64,000 bases of DNA from an uncultured Nitrospirota bacterium (GTDB lineage: Bacteria; Nitrospirota; Nitrospiria; Nitrospirales; UBA8639). The stretch covers positions 1-64,000 of the forward strand of contig CAKZPV010000002.1 of the NCBI GenBank assembly GCA_937139405.1. The letters run 5' to 3'. Made by a program: the position numbers and the translations under genes. Shown one piece after another: positions 19,161 to 29,255 of the stretch. How positions within the stretch are numbered: position 1 is the first letter of the stretch; every line of letters starts with the position of its first letter. The notes under the pieces were generated by a model. The model was not told where the DNA came from, did not search any database, and saw nothing but the letters and a program-made list of their open reading frames with translations.

Positions 19161-19789
19161 CACCGATGACGGCAGCTCAAGCATCACTTATTAGTTGCAC
19201 AACATGTCGGTTGGTGAGTCGTAATAGGAGTCTATCCATTAAGGGCGATGCTATCTGTCCACGATGTGGTGCTAAGCTCGCTCATCGGAAACCGAACAGT
19301 CTTACTCGAGCGTGGGCCATGATTATTGCGGCGTATATCTTGTATATTCCTGCGAATGTGTATCCTATTATGACAGTCATCTCGTTCGGAAAAGGTGAGC
19401 CTGATACGATTCTCAGTGGTGTGGAATCTTTAATAGCGAGTGGCTGGTGGCCGTTGGCTGTCCTCGTATTCTTTGCGAGTATCATCGTTCCCTTGATTAA
19501 ACTTTTCGGCCTCACTTATCTCGCAGCGTCTGTTCAGTGCAAGTGGCAGTGGCATCCCAAGCAACGAACCATGCTATACCGGATTACCGAGGCAGTCGGA
19601 CGGTGGTCGATGATCGATATTTTCATGATTACAATTTTGGTGGCCCTCGTAAGACTGGAAGCTATCGCGACGATCGAACCAGGTGCGGGTGCGACTTCTT
19701 TTGCCGCCGTTGTGGTGTTGACGATGTTTGCGGCAATGAGCTTTGATCCTCGATTAATGTGGGATGCGATTGAACCACGGCATGACTGA
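19157..19789 (+). CDS. PqiA-domain membrane protein, second half
   Basis: The protein has 210 residues with the same plan as its neighbour: a zinc ribbon (SCTTC ... CPRCGA), then helices such as IIAAYILYIPANVYPIMTVI and LAVLVFFASIIVPLIKLFGL. The two proteins are clearly paralogous and probably form a heterodimer equal to one full PqiA. The stop overlaps the pqiB start by 8 bp. Confidence 0.85.
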   Translation: MTPMTAAQASLISCTTCRLVSRNRSLSIKGDAICPRCGAKLAHRKPNSLTRAWAMIIAAYILYIPANVYPIMTVISFGKGEPDTILSGVESLIASGWWPLAVLVFFASIIVPLIKLFGLTYLAASVQCKWQWHPKQRTMLYRITEAVGRWSMIDIFMITILVALVRLEAIATIEPGAGATSFAAVVVLTMFAAMSFDPRLMWDAIEPRHD

Positions 19790-21458
19790 CGAGCGTACAG
19801 ATCAATCACTTCTTGAGGAACTCCCCGAAGTGGAAGTGGCCTCCCGTGGTGGGTTTTCTCTCATATGGATCATACCGCTGATCGCCGCGTTGATTGGAGG
19901 CTGGTTGGCTTATACAACCATTTCAGAAATGGGCCCCACGATTACCATTACGTTTAATAACGGCGAAGGTTTGGAAGCTGGTAAAACCAAAATTAAATAT
20001 AAGTCTGTTGATATAGGAATGGTTGAAACGGTTGAAATCAGCGAAGATCTCTCGCAAGTCATTGCGACAGCCACGATGCACAAGAAGACAGAATCTCATT
20101 TGACAGATAATACGAAATTCTGGATCGTTCGACCACGTGTGGGGTTTGGAGGAATCTCTGGATTGGAAACCTTAGTCTCGGGTGCCTACATTGATGCTGA
20201 CCCCAGGCCAGGTGAATCAACAGGAGTTTTCATGGGGCTCGATGATCCTCCTGGGGTTACCGCTTTTGAGGACGGCAGTCAATATCGACTGAGGGCTGAA
20301 AAACTCGGATCTTGCTATCCCGGTGCTCCCGTGTTTTTGCGTGGTATTAAAGTCGGGCGTATCTTGGGCCATGAATTGGCACCCGATAACCAAAGTGTCT
20401 TCATTGATTTCTTTATCCAGGCTCCACATGATGGGCTTGTTCAGGACACAAGTCGATTTTGGCAAAGGAGTGGCATTGAGGCTTCAGTAGGAGCGGAAGG
20501 AATTGATGTGAGAGTGGAGTCCCTGGTTTCGGTTATTGCAGGAGGTGTTGCATTTGATACGCCTATTATGGCTGGTGGAACAGGCAAGCCGAGCCAGCAG
20601 GGGACGGTGTTTGAATTGTTTGACAGTTTTTCGAGTATTGGAGAGGCCAAATATGTTCGAAAAGTCCCATTTTTGTTGCATTTTGATGGATCCGTTCGTG
20701 GATTGACCATCGGTGCATCAGTGGAATTGAAAGGGATCAAGGTGGGGACCGTCATTGATATTGCGATGAAATTGGATCCGAAGACGCTGAATTTTGAAGT
20801 ACCGGTTGCGATTGAAATTAACCCTGACCGTATTCTTACCCCCGATGTTCTTGATGCAATTGATCAGATCAATGCAGAAGAACCCTATTCGGTGGGACGG
20901 ATGTTAGTGGAAGATCACGGGTTACGTGCGCAATTGCAAACAGGGAGCCTCTTAACCGGTCAGCTGTTTGTTGATCTTGATTTTTATCCTGATCTTCCTA
21001 AGATGGCACTGAAAATGGACAGTAAGTATCCCGAAATTCCCACGGTGCCTTCAACATTAGATGAGTTTAGGCGAACCGCCACCAATGTCTTGGAGGAATT
21101 GCGAAAACTGCCGTTGGATAAAATTGCTCAAGAATTATTGGGAACGCTCAAGGGAACGAAACGTCTTGCAAACTCGCCTGATCTGACCTTAGCTGTGCAA
21201 ACATTTAGTGCGACATTGGAAGACTTACAAAAACTGACCTATGATGTGAATCAAAACGTAGAGACGTTGGCGAGAAGTACGGAAAAGACCTTGGTGGCTG
21301 CTAGAGCGGCATTGGAGGTAGCTGATCCCAATTCGCCAACAGCGGTTAACCTGGCGAATACTTTAGAAGAGCTTGCGGCGGCAGCACGCTCCATTCGTGT
21401 TCTTGCAGACTATTTGGAGCAACATCCTGAGTCGTTAGTACATGGTAAAAGTGAATGA
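19782..21458 (+). CDS. pqiB: PqiB-like MCE/MlaD-domain protein
   Basis: The protein has about 558 residues. One N-terminal helix (GGFSLIWIIPLIAALIGGWL) precedes three MCE domains, starting at ITITFNNGEGLEAGKTKIKY, YRLRAEKLGSCYPGAPVFLR and LLHFDGSVRGLTIGASVELK. A helical C-terminal part (LDEFRRTATNVLEELRKLPL) would form the periplasm-spanning tube. PqiB makes a lipid conduit between inner and outer membranes. ATG 19782 was preferred to 19764 because it gives the usual short overlap with the PqiA half-gene. Confidence 0.9.
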   Translation: MTDERTDQSLLEELPEVEVASRGGFSLIWIIPLIAALIGGWLAYTTISEMGPTITITFNNGEGLEAGKTKIKYKSVDIGMVETVEISEDLSQVIATATMHKKTESHLTDNTKFWIVRPRVGFGGISGLETLVSGAYIDADPRPGESTGVFMGLDDPPGVTAFEDGSQYRLRAEKLGSCYPGAPVFLRGIKVGRILGHELAPDNQSVFIDFFIQAPHDGLVQDTSRFWQRSGIEASVGAEGIDVRVESLVSVIAGGVAFDTPIMAGGTGKPSQQGTVFELFDSFSSIGEAKYVRKVPFLLHFDGSVRGLTIGASVELKGIKVGTVIDIAMKLDPKTLNFEVPVAIEINPDRILTPDVLDAIDQINAEEPYSVGRMLVEDHGLRAQLQTGSLLTGQLFVDLDFYPDLPKMALKMDSKYPEIPTVPSTLDEFRRTATNVLEELRKLPLDKIAQELLGTLKGTKRLANSPDLTLAVQTFSATLEDLQKLTYDVNQNVETLARSTEKTLVAARAALEVADPNSPTAVNLANTLEELAAAARSIRVLADYLEQHPESLVHGKSE

Positions 21459-21471
21459 GGGGGATTCAAGA

Positions 21472-22125
21472 ATGAGAGGTATCTTTGGTTGTTGCCTAGC
21501 CATCATCTGTCTGTTGAATGTCGGGGGATGCGGTAACACTCAGCCCACTCATTTTTATCTGTTACGTGCCATGGATTCTTCTCTGAGTCGTGTTGCACTT
21601 GAAACAAAAGACTCTGGGATATCTTTGGGTTTGGGGCCGATAAGCATTCCTAAATACTTGGATCGGCCACAAATTGTCACTAGAGTGAGTTCCCATGAAA
21701 TCGCCCTAGCCGAGTTTCATAAATGGGCAGCCCCCCTCAAGGAGAATGTGAGCCACGTTCTGGAAGAGAATCTTTCGGGAATTCTTAAAACCGAGGGGGT
21801 CGTCTCCTATCCATGGAATCGAGGGAATCTTCCTGATTACCAACTCTCACTAGACATTATTCGATTAGACGGAACAAAAAACCAAAACGCGATGCTTAGA
21901 GTTCGGTGGAAGTTGACAGCCCATAAGGGAAAATCAGTCATTCAGAAAAAGACTAGCCAATTCTCAGAAGTTTTACGGGGTTCGGACTATGAGGATCTTG
22001 TTGAGGCGATGAGTCGAATGCTTGCAGCATTCAGCCAAGAAATCAGCGATGTTCTGAATGTTCGTTTGCCTTCAACACTTACAGCCCCGAAGCCACAAAT
22101 GGATGAATTAGGCTTTCTCAAATAG
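21472..22125 (+). CDS. pqiC: PqiC-like auxiliary lipoprotein
   Basis: The protein has 217 residues from ATG 21472, after GAGGGGGATTCAAG. The signal peptide ends in the lipobox LNVGGC. The body contains THFYLLRAMDSS, SLGLGPISIPKYLDRPQIVT and EFHKWAAPLKENVSHVLEEN, the conserved pattern of the PqiC (ABC_trans_aux) family, an outer-membrane lipoprotein that docks PqiB. It closes the four-gene pqi operon. Confidence 0.88.
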   Translation: MRGIFGCCLAIICLLNVGGCGNTQPTHFYLLRAMDSSLSRVALETKDSGISLGLGPISIPKYLDRPQIVTRVSSHEIALAEFHKWAAPLKENVSHVLEENLSGILKTEGVVSYPWNRGNLPDYQLSLDIIRLDGTKNQNAMLRVRWKLTAHKGKSVIQKKTSQFSEVLRGSDYEDLVEAMSRMLAAFSQEISDVLNVRLPSTLTAPKPQMDELGFLK

Positions 22126-22283
22126 GGTCCCACCAAAACTGTAGTATAACCCTATTGTTTCTATGAACTTTTATCCTGAATGATACCTTCTCAATTAGGG
22201 TATACCTTATATGATCGAGTCACTGTTGAATATGTAAGAGATGATTGTGCTCGAAGAAGACAACGACTTGATGGTTGTTTTAG

Positions 22284-22898
22284 CTAGGTGGGCTTAATTC
22301 CTAAATCTGATGCAGTAGCTTGCATGGCTTCTGTTTGGAAGATTTCTTTGAACGTATCTGCTGAGGTTTCAGTTCCTATGGCATCTTTCAGAATGATGAC
22401 TTGGAGGCCGAGTTTGCAGGCATCCATTATTGTCTGTTTGAGACAATCTTGAGTGGCTGGTCCTAAGATAAAGACCGTCTTCACATCTAAATCTTCCAGT
22501 CGATCAGCTAGGCTGCTTCCTTCAAATCCTGATCCCGCATCTTTTTTAGCGTCCGTGCCTTTGGAAATAACCATCATGCCGGGTGGCATGACCAAATCTG
22601 TGTGAAATTGCGCACCACGTGATCCTTGGACGCAATGGGTTGGGTGTACCCCGCCTTGTTCAGCAAACGAACAATGATTGGGTGGATGCCAATCACGGGT
22701 GGCGAGAATCGGCCAGCCGTTTCGACTGAAATGTTTGATATACGTGTCAATGGCCGGTATCAGATTTATGTCTTCCGTCATTCCCATTGCTCCACCTGGG
22801 AAAAAGTCGTTTTGCGGATCGACGAGGAGAAGAGCTGATTGTCGGTCAGGTTGAGGAATTGATGATGAATGAGAAGCAGAATCTTTTGAGAGTCTCAT
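22284..22898 (-). CDS. Nicotinamidase/isochorismatase family hydrolase
   Basis: The protein has 204 residues. The catalytic aspartate is in SALLLVDPQNDFFPGGAMG. The metal-binding/His region is ATRDWHPPNHCSFAEQGG with HPTHCVQGSRGAQFH, the lysine is in VISKGTDAKKDAGSGFEG and the nucleophile cysteine is in FILGPATQDCLKQTIMDA. This is the nicotinamidase (PncA) layout, which converts nicotinamide to nicotinate for NAD salvage. Other members act on different amides, so the substrate is only probable. It converges with pqiC. Confidence 0.8.
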   Translation of the reverse strand: MRLSKDSASHSSSIPQPDRQSALLLVDPQNDFFPGGAMGMTEDINLIPAIDTYIKHFSRNGWPILATRDWHPPNHCSFAEQGGVHPTHCVQGSRGAQFHTDLVMPPGMMVISKGTDAKKDAGSGFEGSSLADRLEDLDVKTVFILGPATQDCLKQTIMDACKLGLQVIILKDAIGTETSADTFKEIFQTEAMQATASDLGIKPT

Positions 22899-23086
22899 GA
22901 TGCTTAAAGCCTGTTAAAAAACAACTCGGACAAAATTTCGCCTAGATTTTGGAAAAATTTGGATGGAACGATTGCGAAAACAGTAGAGGCATGGCACAGC
23001 TATGATGAGATTTTCTCGATTGAGGCGCATTCAAAGGTGGCTCGAAGATAGGATGCGAGTCGTTCAGGTTATCTTTTAATAGGTCC

Positions 23087-23980
23087 TTACGCCACAATTT
23101 CTGTCCCAATGCCTTTGTCAGTGAAAATTTCGAGTAGGATGGCATGAGGTATGCGCCCATCAATGATATGAGCTTTTTCTACCCCACCCTGTAGAGCCGA
23201 TAGGCAGGCATGGACTTTTGGAAGCATACCTTCATTAATGACTTTTTTCTTCACCATTTGTTCCATGTCCTTCCTCGACAATGTGGAAACATGGCTGCCT
23301 TTCTCATTCCGGATGCCTTTGACATCACTTAACATGAGGAGTTTCTCAGCTTTCAGTGCTGCGGCTAAACTTCCAGCTACCAGATCGGCGTTAATATTAT
23401 GGGTGTGCCCTTTGGCATCTACTCCAATAGGGGCAATCACTGGAATGAAATTGGCATTTTGCAGGGTGAGCAATAATTCACTATTGACGTGGCTCACTTC
23501 ACCCACCAGGCCGTAGTTTTCTGATTGGAGTGCTTCAGTCGAGCCACTATAACGATGGAAGAGACTTTTGGGGTTGAACGATTTGGTGGTGAATAGGCCA
23601 CCGTCTTTTCCGGTGAGTCCCACGGCTTTGCCGCCGTGCTGATTCAAGAGCGCCACAATTTCTTTGTTGATCCGTCCGCCTAACACCATTTCCACGATTT
23701 CCATGGTGGGTTTATCCGTCACTCGAACGCCATGGATGAACTTGGCTTCAATGCCGAGGGATTCGAGCATTTTATTGATTTGTGGTCCGCCTCCATGGAC
23801 GATGATAGGATTGAGTCCAACATATTTCAGTAAGACCACATCTTCAGCAAACCCTTCTTTGAGTTCTTCCGCCACCATCGCACTGCCCCCAAATTTAATG
23901 ACAATGGTCTTCCCTGCAAAATTTCGAATATAGGGGAGAGACTCGATGAGGATATCGGCTTTTTTGATGAGTTTGTCCAT
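23087..23980 (-). CDS. argB: Acetylglutamate kinase
   Basis: The protein has 297 residues. It contains KTIVIKFGGSAM (phosphate loop), the LNPIIVHGGGPQINKMLESL substrate motif, VGLTGKDGGLFTTKSF and the C-terminal INEGMLPKVHACLSALQGGV followed by HIIDGRIPHAILLEIFTDKG. It phosphorylates N-acetylglutamate in arginine synthesis. It lies 23 bp downstream of hslU and is probably the last gene of the trmFO-xerC-hslVU unit, an unusual link between arginine synthesis and protease genes. Confidence 0.95.
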   Translation of the reverse strand: MDKLIKKADILIESLPYIRNFAGKTIVIKFGGSAMVAEELKEGFAEDVVLLKYVGLNPIIVHGGGPQINKMLESLGIEAKFIHGVRVTDKPTMEIVEMVLGGRINKEIVALLNQHGGKAVGLTGKDGGLFTTKSFNPKSLFHRYSGSTEALQSENYGLVGEVSHVNSELLLTLQNANFIPVIAPIGVDAKGHTHNINADLVAGSLAAALKAEKLLMLSDVKGIRNEKGSHVSTLSRKDMEQMVKKKVINEGMLPKVHACLSALQGGVEKAHIIDGRIPHAILLEIFTDKGIGTEIVA

Positions 23981-24003
23981 GGTTCGAACTAGATAAGTGG
24001 TCG

Positions 24004-25413
24004 TTATAAAATGAATCGGCTGAGATCTTGATCTTTCACAATGTTTTGCAAATGATCTTTGACGTACTGAGCATTAACGGTGACATGTTTCTCAGGAAGA
24101 TCTTGGGCTTGAAAGGAGACGTCTTCCAATAGGCGTTCGACAATGGTGAAGAGTCGTCGGGCTCCGATGTTTTCGGTACGGTCATTGACCTCGACAGCTG
24201 TCGCAGCAATTTCTTCAATGCCATCTGGCGTGAAATCTAGGTTGATGCCTTCTGTTTCCAGAAGTGCATAATACTGCTTGATCAGTGCATTCTTGGGTTC
24301 CGTGAGGATGCGAATAAGGTCATCTTTTGTCAGAGGCTCGAGTTCCACGCGAATGGGAAACCGACCTTGTAATTCTGGTATCAAGTCTGAAGGCTTTGAC
24401 ACGTGGAATGCTCCGGCCGCAATAAACAAAATATGATCGGTTTTAACAAGCCCATGTTTTGTATTGACCGTGGAACCTTCAACAATCGGTAACAGGTCAC
24501 GTTGAACCCCTTCTCGAGAAATGTCAGGACCTTGGTGTTTTTCTTTGCCGGCAATTTTGTCGATTTCATCCAAAAACACGATGCCGGATTGCTCGGTGCG
24601 GGAAATGGCTTCTTTGGTAACTTCGTCCATGTCGATGAGTTTTTGTGCTTCTTCATGCGCCAAGAATTTGAGAGCCTCTGAAATCTTCATGCGCCGGTCT
24701 TTCTTCTTTCCCGGCATCATCCCGCCGAGCATTTCTCGGAGATTATTTTCCATATCTTCCATGCCGCCAATATTGGAAATAATCCCAACCGGAAGTCCTC
24801 CTCGTTCTTTAATCTCAATTTCGACCATCCGATCATCAAGTTTACCTTCGCGTAATTGCTTTCGAAGTTTCGCGCGTGTGGATTCTTGAGGATCAGGTTT
24901 TTTGGATGATGGAGTGTCTGAACCTTCGTCTTCTTTGTCCGGTTCATCTGTTGATGGCGATGGTGATGGCGGGAGTAGGATATCCAATACCCGTTCTTCG
25001 GCCATTTCTTCGGCTTTATGTTGGACGGTTTCTAAATAGACCGTTTTCACCTGATTAATGGAAATATCCGTTAGATCTCGAATAACCGACTCGACATCCC
25101 GACCAACGTAGCCGACTTCCGTAAACTTGGAAGCTTCTACTTTAATAAACGGGGCATCTGCCAATTTAGAGACGCGACGAGAGACTTCTGTTTTTCCCAC
25201 GCCCGTCGGGCCGATCATAATGATATTTTTCGGCACAATTTCTTCACGCAGTTCCGGGCTGAGCTGTTGGCGTCGCCATCGACTGCGTAACGCAATCGCG
25301 ACCATGCGTTTTGCATCTTTTTGGCCGATGACATAGCGGTCCAACTCTTCCACAATTTGGCGTGGTGTCATGGAATCAAGTTTTGAATTCGAAGGAGGCG
25401 GTTGCTGTTCCAT
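24004..25413 (-). CDS. hslU: HslU, ATPase subunit of the HslVU protease
   Basis: The protein has 469 residues. [20 protein letters not shown] opens the AAA+ domain. Walker A is GPTGVGKTE, Walker B is [15 protein letters not shown], and the intermediate domain contains a low-complexity acidic/proline-rich stretch ([20 protein letters not shown]). The C-terminus ends SRFIL, the usual tail that activates HslV. It lies 3 bp after the hslV stop. Confidence 0.96.
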   Translation of the reverse strand: MEQQPPPSNSKLDSMTPRQIVEELDRYVIGQKDAKRMVAIALRSRWRRQQLSPELREEIVPKNIIMIGPTGVGKTEVSRRVSKLADAPFIKVEASKFTEVGYVGRDVESVIRDLTDISINQVKTVYLETVQHKAEEMAEERVLDILLPPSPSPSTDEPDKEDEGSDTPSSKKPDPQESTRAKLRKQLREGKLDDRMVEIEIKERGGLPVGIISNIGGMEDMENNLREMLGGMMPGKKKDRRMKISEALKFLAHEEAQKLIDMDEVTKEAISRTEQSGIVFLDEIDKIAGKEKHQGPDISREGVQRDLLPIVEGSTVNTKHGLVKTDHILFIAAGAFHVSKPSDLIPELQGRFPIRVELEPLTKDDLIRILTEPKNALIKQYYALLETEGINLDFTPDGIEEIAATAVEVNDRTENIGARRLFTIVERLLEDVSFQAQDLPEKHVTVNAQYVKDHLQNIVKDQDLSRFIL

Positions 25414-25416
25414 ATG

Positions 25417-25953
25417 CTATTTCGGTAACTCCTCAATCACGATGTTATGGTTAGTGTAAATATCGATGCTTCCAGCGATCTGCATGCTTTGCTCGACGAT
25501 CTGTTTTGGCGCAAGGTCTGTTTGAGCGAGAAGGGCTCGTGCCGCAGCTAAGGCGTAGGAACCTCCCGATCCAATCGCTAAGATGCCATCTTCAGGCTCA
25601 ATGACATCGCCTGTGCCAGAAATAATAAAGGAATGTTCATGGTTTGCGACAGCAAGTAAGGCTTCGAGTCGTCGAAGGACACGATCGGTTCTCCAGTCTT
25701 TGGCGAGTTCGACGGCCGCGCGGGTGAGTTTCCCTCGATATTCCTCTAACTTTGCCTCAAATTTTTCAAACAGGGTGAACGCATCGGCCGTCGCTCCCGC
25801 AAATCCTGCCAGGACTTGGTTTTGATGCATGGTGCGAAGTTTTCGTGCATTGCTTTTCATGACAGTTGTGCCGACTGTGACTTGACCATCGGAGCCCATG
25901 GCCACAATTGGTCCTTTCCGTACGCAAAGAATAGTTGTGGAACGAATGATCAT
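25417..25953 (-). CDS. hslV: HslV, proteolytic subunit of the HslVU protease
   Basis: The protein has 178 residues. The expected N-terminal nucleophile threonine is preceded by five residues ([14 protein letters not shown]), so a short propeptide must be removed. [20 protein letters not shown] and [20 protein letters not shown] are the family motifs. The start overlaps the xerC stop (ATGA). Confidence 0.96.
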   Translation of the reverse strand: MIIRSTTILCVRKGPIVAMGSDGQVTVGTTVMKSNARKLRTMHQNQVLAGFAGATADAFTLFEKFEAKLEEYRGKLTRAAVELAKDWRTDRVLRRLEALLAVANHEHSFIISGTGDVIEPEDGILAIGSGGSYALAAARALLAQTDLAPKQIVEQSMQIAGSIDIYTNHNIVIEELPK

Positions 25954-26927
25954 GATTGACGTTTGTCTCCTTGCTTTGGTGTGGCGACGGAAGAGCCTGA
26001 GCGCGGATGGGCTCGATCATAGACTGCCATGAGTTGATCTGTGGCGACGTGGGTATATTTTTGAGTTGTGGCTAAGGACGTATGGCCGAGTAATTCTTGA
26101 ATCGCTCTCAAATCGGCTCCCTCATCAAGCAAGTGGGTTGCAAAGGAATGACGCAATGTGTGTGGTGTAATCGTCTTTTGGAATCGGTCTCCGGCTTGTT
26201 GTTTGATCATGCGTTCGACACTTCTGGTCGTTAATCGGCCTCCTCGCATGTTTAAAAAGAGCGGTTGTGAGCCCGAGCGAGGTGGAAGTGTCTTGTTGAT
26301 TTTTTGCCCAGTTTGTTTGTTCATTGGAAGTTGCTGGTGTTGATAGTGACCTATAGATTCTACGGCTATCGTCCCGATAGGAACCCTGCGTTCTTTCTTT
26401 CCTTTTCCACGCAATCGAATGAATTGAGCCTCTAAGTCCAGATCGTCCCAATTCAATCCGACTAATTCCGACACTCTGGCCCCACTTGAATAGAGTGTTT
26501 CCAAGATAGCTTGATTCCGGGCTTGGATCCATGTCTGAGCTGACGGTGAATCTAATAACGTGCTGGCTTCATCTTTGGTCAGAACGGTTGGGAGGTGTGT
26601 TCCGAGTCGAGGTGAGCGAACGGCTGCGGCTGGGTTGTGAGTGATGCGCCCGTCGTCTAGCATATATCGAAAGAAACTCTTGAGACAGGCTAATTTTCGA
26701 GCAAGAGAAGTTTTTTTCAGCCCTTGGTCACTCAAGTGTTTCAAATAAGATCGAATATGCAGTGTTTGTATGGAATTAGGTTGTGGGTTGCCATCTGTTT
26801 GAAAAAACTGTTCTTGAATATGTACCAAAAACTGCTGAAGATCAGATTGATAGTTGCGATGGGTTTCTTCTGAAGCTCCGCGTTCCAATTGCAGGTAGAG
26901 GACGAAACTTTGAATGGCGTCATTCAT
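25950..26927 (-). CDS. xerC: XerC-type tyrosine recombinase
   Basis: The protein has 325 residues from ATG 26927, which overlaps the trmFO stop. An N-terminal SAM-like core-binding domain ([20 protein letters not shown]) precedes the catalytic domain with Arg in [20 protein letters not shown], His-x-x-Arg in [20 protein letters not shown], His in [13 protein letters not shown] and the tyrosine nucleophile in TQKYTHV. It resolves chromosome dimers at dif together with XerD. The order trmFO-xerC-hslV-hslU is also known from Firmicutes. Confidence 0.92.
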   Translation of the reverse strand: MNDAIQSFVLYLQLERGASEETHRNYQSDLQQFLVHIQEQFFQTDGNPQPNSIQTLHIRSYLKHLSDQGLKKTSLARKLACLKSFFRYMLDDGRITHNPAAAVRSPRLGTHLPTVLTKDEASTLLDSPSAQTWIQARNQAILETLYSSGARVSELVGLNWDDLDLEAQFIRLRGKGKKERRVPIGTIAVESIGHYQHQQLPMNKQTGQKINKTLPPRSGSQPLFLNMRGGRLTTRSVERMIKQQAGDRFQKTITPHTLRHSFATHLLDEGADLRAIQELLGHTSLATTQKYTHVATDQLMAVYDRAHPRSGSSVATPKQGDKRQS

Positions 26928-28243
26928 TGTGAAAGTCCGGTTTGTGTCGTCCATGCTCTAAACTCGGAAAGCGCTCGCACTTGAATGGCTTCTCGTTTTT
27001 TCTGTTTGTCTCGTATGGGCGTTTCAAGAGGCGGAAACAACCCGAAATTGGTGTTGATGGGTTGGAAATATTTTGGTTCGCAGGTCGTGATGTATTGGAG
27101 TAATGCACCATGGGCTGTTGTTGCTGGTGGTGTCACAAGATCTTGCTTTGATAGCAAGCGGGCAGCATTCAACCCAGCGAGTCCGCCGCTAGCAGCCGCT
27201 TCTACATAGCCTTCGACACCAACTAATTGTCCAGCGAAAAAGATACTGGATTGTTTTTTTAGTTGTAATGTGTTTTTCAAGAGTATGGGGACATTAATGA
27301 ACGTATTGCGATGAATGCTTCCGCAGCGAAGAAATTCAGCATGTTCTAACCCAGGAATCATGCGAAAAATTCTTTTTTGCTCAGGGTAGGTGAGTTTAGT
27401 TTGGAAACCCACGAGGTTATAACAGGAGCCATGATGATTTTCTGCACGTAATTGTAACACGGCAAATGGGCGTGCCCCGGTTTTTGGGTCAATGAGGCCA
27501 ACTGGTTTTAAAGGCCCGAAGGCCAATGTCTGCCGTCCGCGGTCGGCCATTACTTCAATAGGTAAACATCCTTCAAAATACGGAATATTTTCAAATGATT
27601 TAGCTTGAACCCGGTCTGCTTTGATCAGAGCGTCGTAGAATTGGTTGTAGGTTTCTTCATCCATGGGGCAGTTGAGGTAATCGGCGGTACCTTTGTCATA
27701 GCGAGAGGCCCGAAAGATTCGGTCCATGTCCAGAGAGTCGGTATCAACAATTGGGGATATGGCATCAAAAAAATACAAATTTTTGGATCGCGTGAGCTGG
27801 GTAATAGCCTCAGATAACTTAGGTGAGGTTAATGGGCCTGTTGCAATGATGCACACGGCATCTTGGGGAACATCATGAATCTCCTCACGAAGAATACGCA
27901 CATTGGGATGTGCACTGAGGGCTTGGGTGATGTTTTGCGCAAATAGGTCCCGATCAACAGCCAAGGCGGCTCCTGCTGGAACGGCGACGTCATCAGCGAC
28001 TTTAATAATTAACGACCCCAGTTTCCGCATTTCCTGTTTGAGAATGCCAGGTGCGCTCATAGGGTCGTTGGAGCCTAATGAATTGGAGCAGACAATCTCA
28101 GCGAGTTGCTCGGTCTTATGGGCCGCAGTTTCTGTTTTTGGGCGCATTTCATAGAGGGTGACTTTAGCTCCTTGATTGGCAGCCTGCCATGCCGCTTCAG
28201 AGCCAGCGAGTCCGCCCCCTATAATGACTACATCCTGACGCAT
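26924..28243 (-). CDS. trmFO: TrmFO, folate-dependent tRNA m5U54 methyltransferase
   Basis: The protein has 439 residues. The FAD dinucleotide motif MRQDVVIIGGGLAGSEAAWQ leads into LYEMRPKTETAAHKTEQLAE and IVCSNSLGSNDPMSAPGILK. The C-terminal FFAGQLVGVEGYVEAAASGG completes the GidA-like fold. It makes ribothymidine at position 54 of tRNA using methylenetetrahydrofolate. It is the first gene of the xerC-hslVU-argB unit. Confidence 0.95.
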   Translation of the reverse strand: MRQDVVIIGGGLAGSEAAWQAANQGAKVTLYEMRPKTETAAHKTEQLAEIVCSNSLGSNDPMSAPGILKQEMRKLGSLIIKVADDVAVPAGAALAVDRDLFAQNITQALSAHPNVRILREEIHDVPQDAVCIIATGPLTSPKLSEAITQLTRSKNLYFFDAISPIVDTDSLDMDRIFRASRYDKGTADYLNCPMDEETYNQFYDALIKADRVQAKSFENIPYFEGCLPIEVMADRGRQTLAFGPLKPVGLIDPKTGARPFAVLQLRAENHHGSCYNLVGFQTKLTYPEQKRIFRMIPGLEHAEFLRCGSIHRNTFINVPILLKNTLQLKKQSSIFFAGQLVGVEGYVEAAASGGLAGLNAARLLSKQDLVTPPATTAHGALLQYITTCEPKYFQPINTNFGLFPPLETPIRDKQKKREAIQVRALSEFRAWTTQTGLSQ

Positions 28244-28319
28244 GGGTATTGACTCTTGAGTAAAAGTTGAAGCTATTCAAAAAAGGCGATTTGATTCTAA
28301 AAATGGCTAAAAAAAGGTG

Positions 28320-29144
28320 TCAACCTTCACATGTGGAGCATAGACCCGTCAAGGATTGAAGAACACGCTGATGACAATCTCTTGTTGTAGCTAAGACGCC
28401 ATGTAGATTGCGAATTTCGTTAGTGCCATATTGAATAGGGTTACCATGAATATCTGTAAAACAACCACCAGCCCCCCGCAAAATGGCTTCAGGAGCACAA
28501 GCATCCCAGGCTTTGGTATAAGGTCCAGGCTCCATGTAGAGATCAGCCCCTCCTTTTCCAATGAATCCAATCTTCAACCCGATGCTGCCCATTTGATGTT
28601 CTTCTTCGATTTGCAGAGCGTGTTTGATGACAGAAATATGGGGTGACCGGTGTGAACGGGAGGCCACAACAGACAATGCAGGGGGGCATTTGGCCTGGGT
28701 TGCTGTTAAAGCATGGCGTACGCCTCGATATTCCATCCAAGCTTCTTGGTCAGTAATTCCAATAAATAACTGTTTTTTTGTTGGCCAATACACGATCCCC
28801 AATTGAGGTCTGCCATTGATTGTTAAGCCAATCATGACGGAAAAATCCCCATTGCGAGAAATAAATTCTTTGGTTCCATCCAACGGATCAACGTACCACA
28901 CCCTTTTTGTTTGCTCAGAACCGGTTGGTAAGGGACTTTCTTCAGCTATAATTTCATCTTCAGGAAAATGGGTGGTCAGTCCATTGACTATAATGCTGTT
29001 GGCCAATAGGTCAGCTTCTGTAACGGGATCATTCAACCCTTTATAGGAAACTGAAAAATCTTTCTCATAAATATCCATAATGACCTGCCCCGCTTTCCTG
29101 GCCAGGGTTGAGGCCGCGTCGATTTCCCGGATCCAATCTGTCAT
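28320..29144 (-). CDS. cysQ: CysQ-type 3'(2'),5'-bisphosphate nucleotidase
   Basis: The protein has 274 residues of the inositol-monophosphatase fold. Metal ligands are visible in DPVTEADLLANSIIV, IIAEESPLP and YVDPLDGTKEFISRNGDFSV. The GTKEFI form is typical of CysQ rather than SuhB. The second signature is AYTKAWDACAPEAILRGAGG-like (TKAWDACAPEAILRGAGGCF). It hydrolyses PAP from sulfate assimilation to AMP. The gap to trmFO is about 76 bp and contains no clear terminator. Confidence 0.9.
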   Translation of the reverse strand: MTDWIREIDAASTLARKAGQVIMDIYEKDFSVSYKGLNDPVTEADLLANSIIVNGLTTHFPEDEIIAEESPLPTGSEQTKRVWYVDPLDGTKEFISRNGDFSVMIGLTINGRPQLGIVYWPTKKQLFIGITDQEAWMEYRGVRHALTATQAKCPPALSVVASRSHRSPHISVIKHALQIEEEHQMGSIGLKIGFIGKGGADLYMEPGPYTKAWDACAPEAILRGAGGCFTDIHGNPIQYGTNEIRNLHGVLATTRDCHQRVLQSLTGLCSTCEG

Positions 29145-29255
29145 GATCTATCTTGCTGGAAAATTGAAAGAATTTCATCCCTGAGGCCGATATGAGAGAA
29201 TGGAGAGGGTGCCACATCGGAGTTTGGCAATTTTTTACCAAGTGAGTGTGATTTG

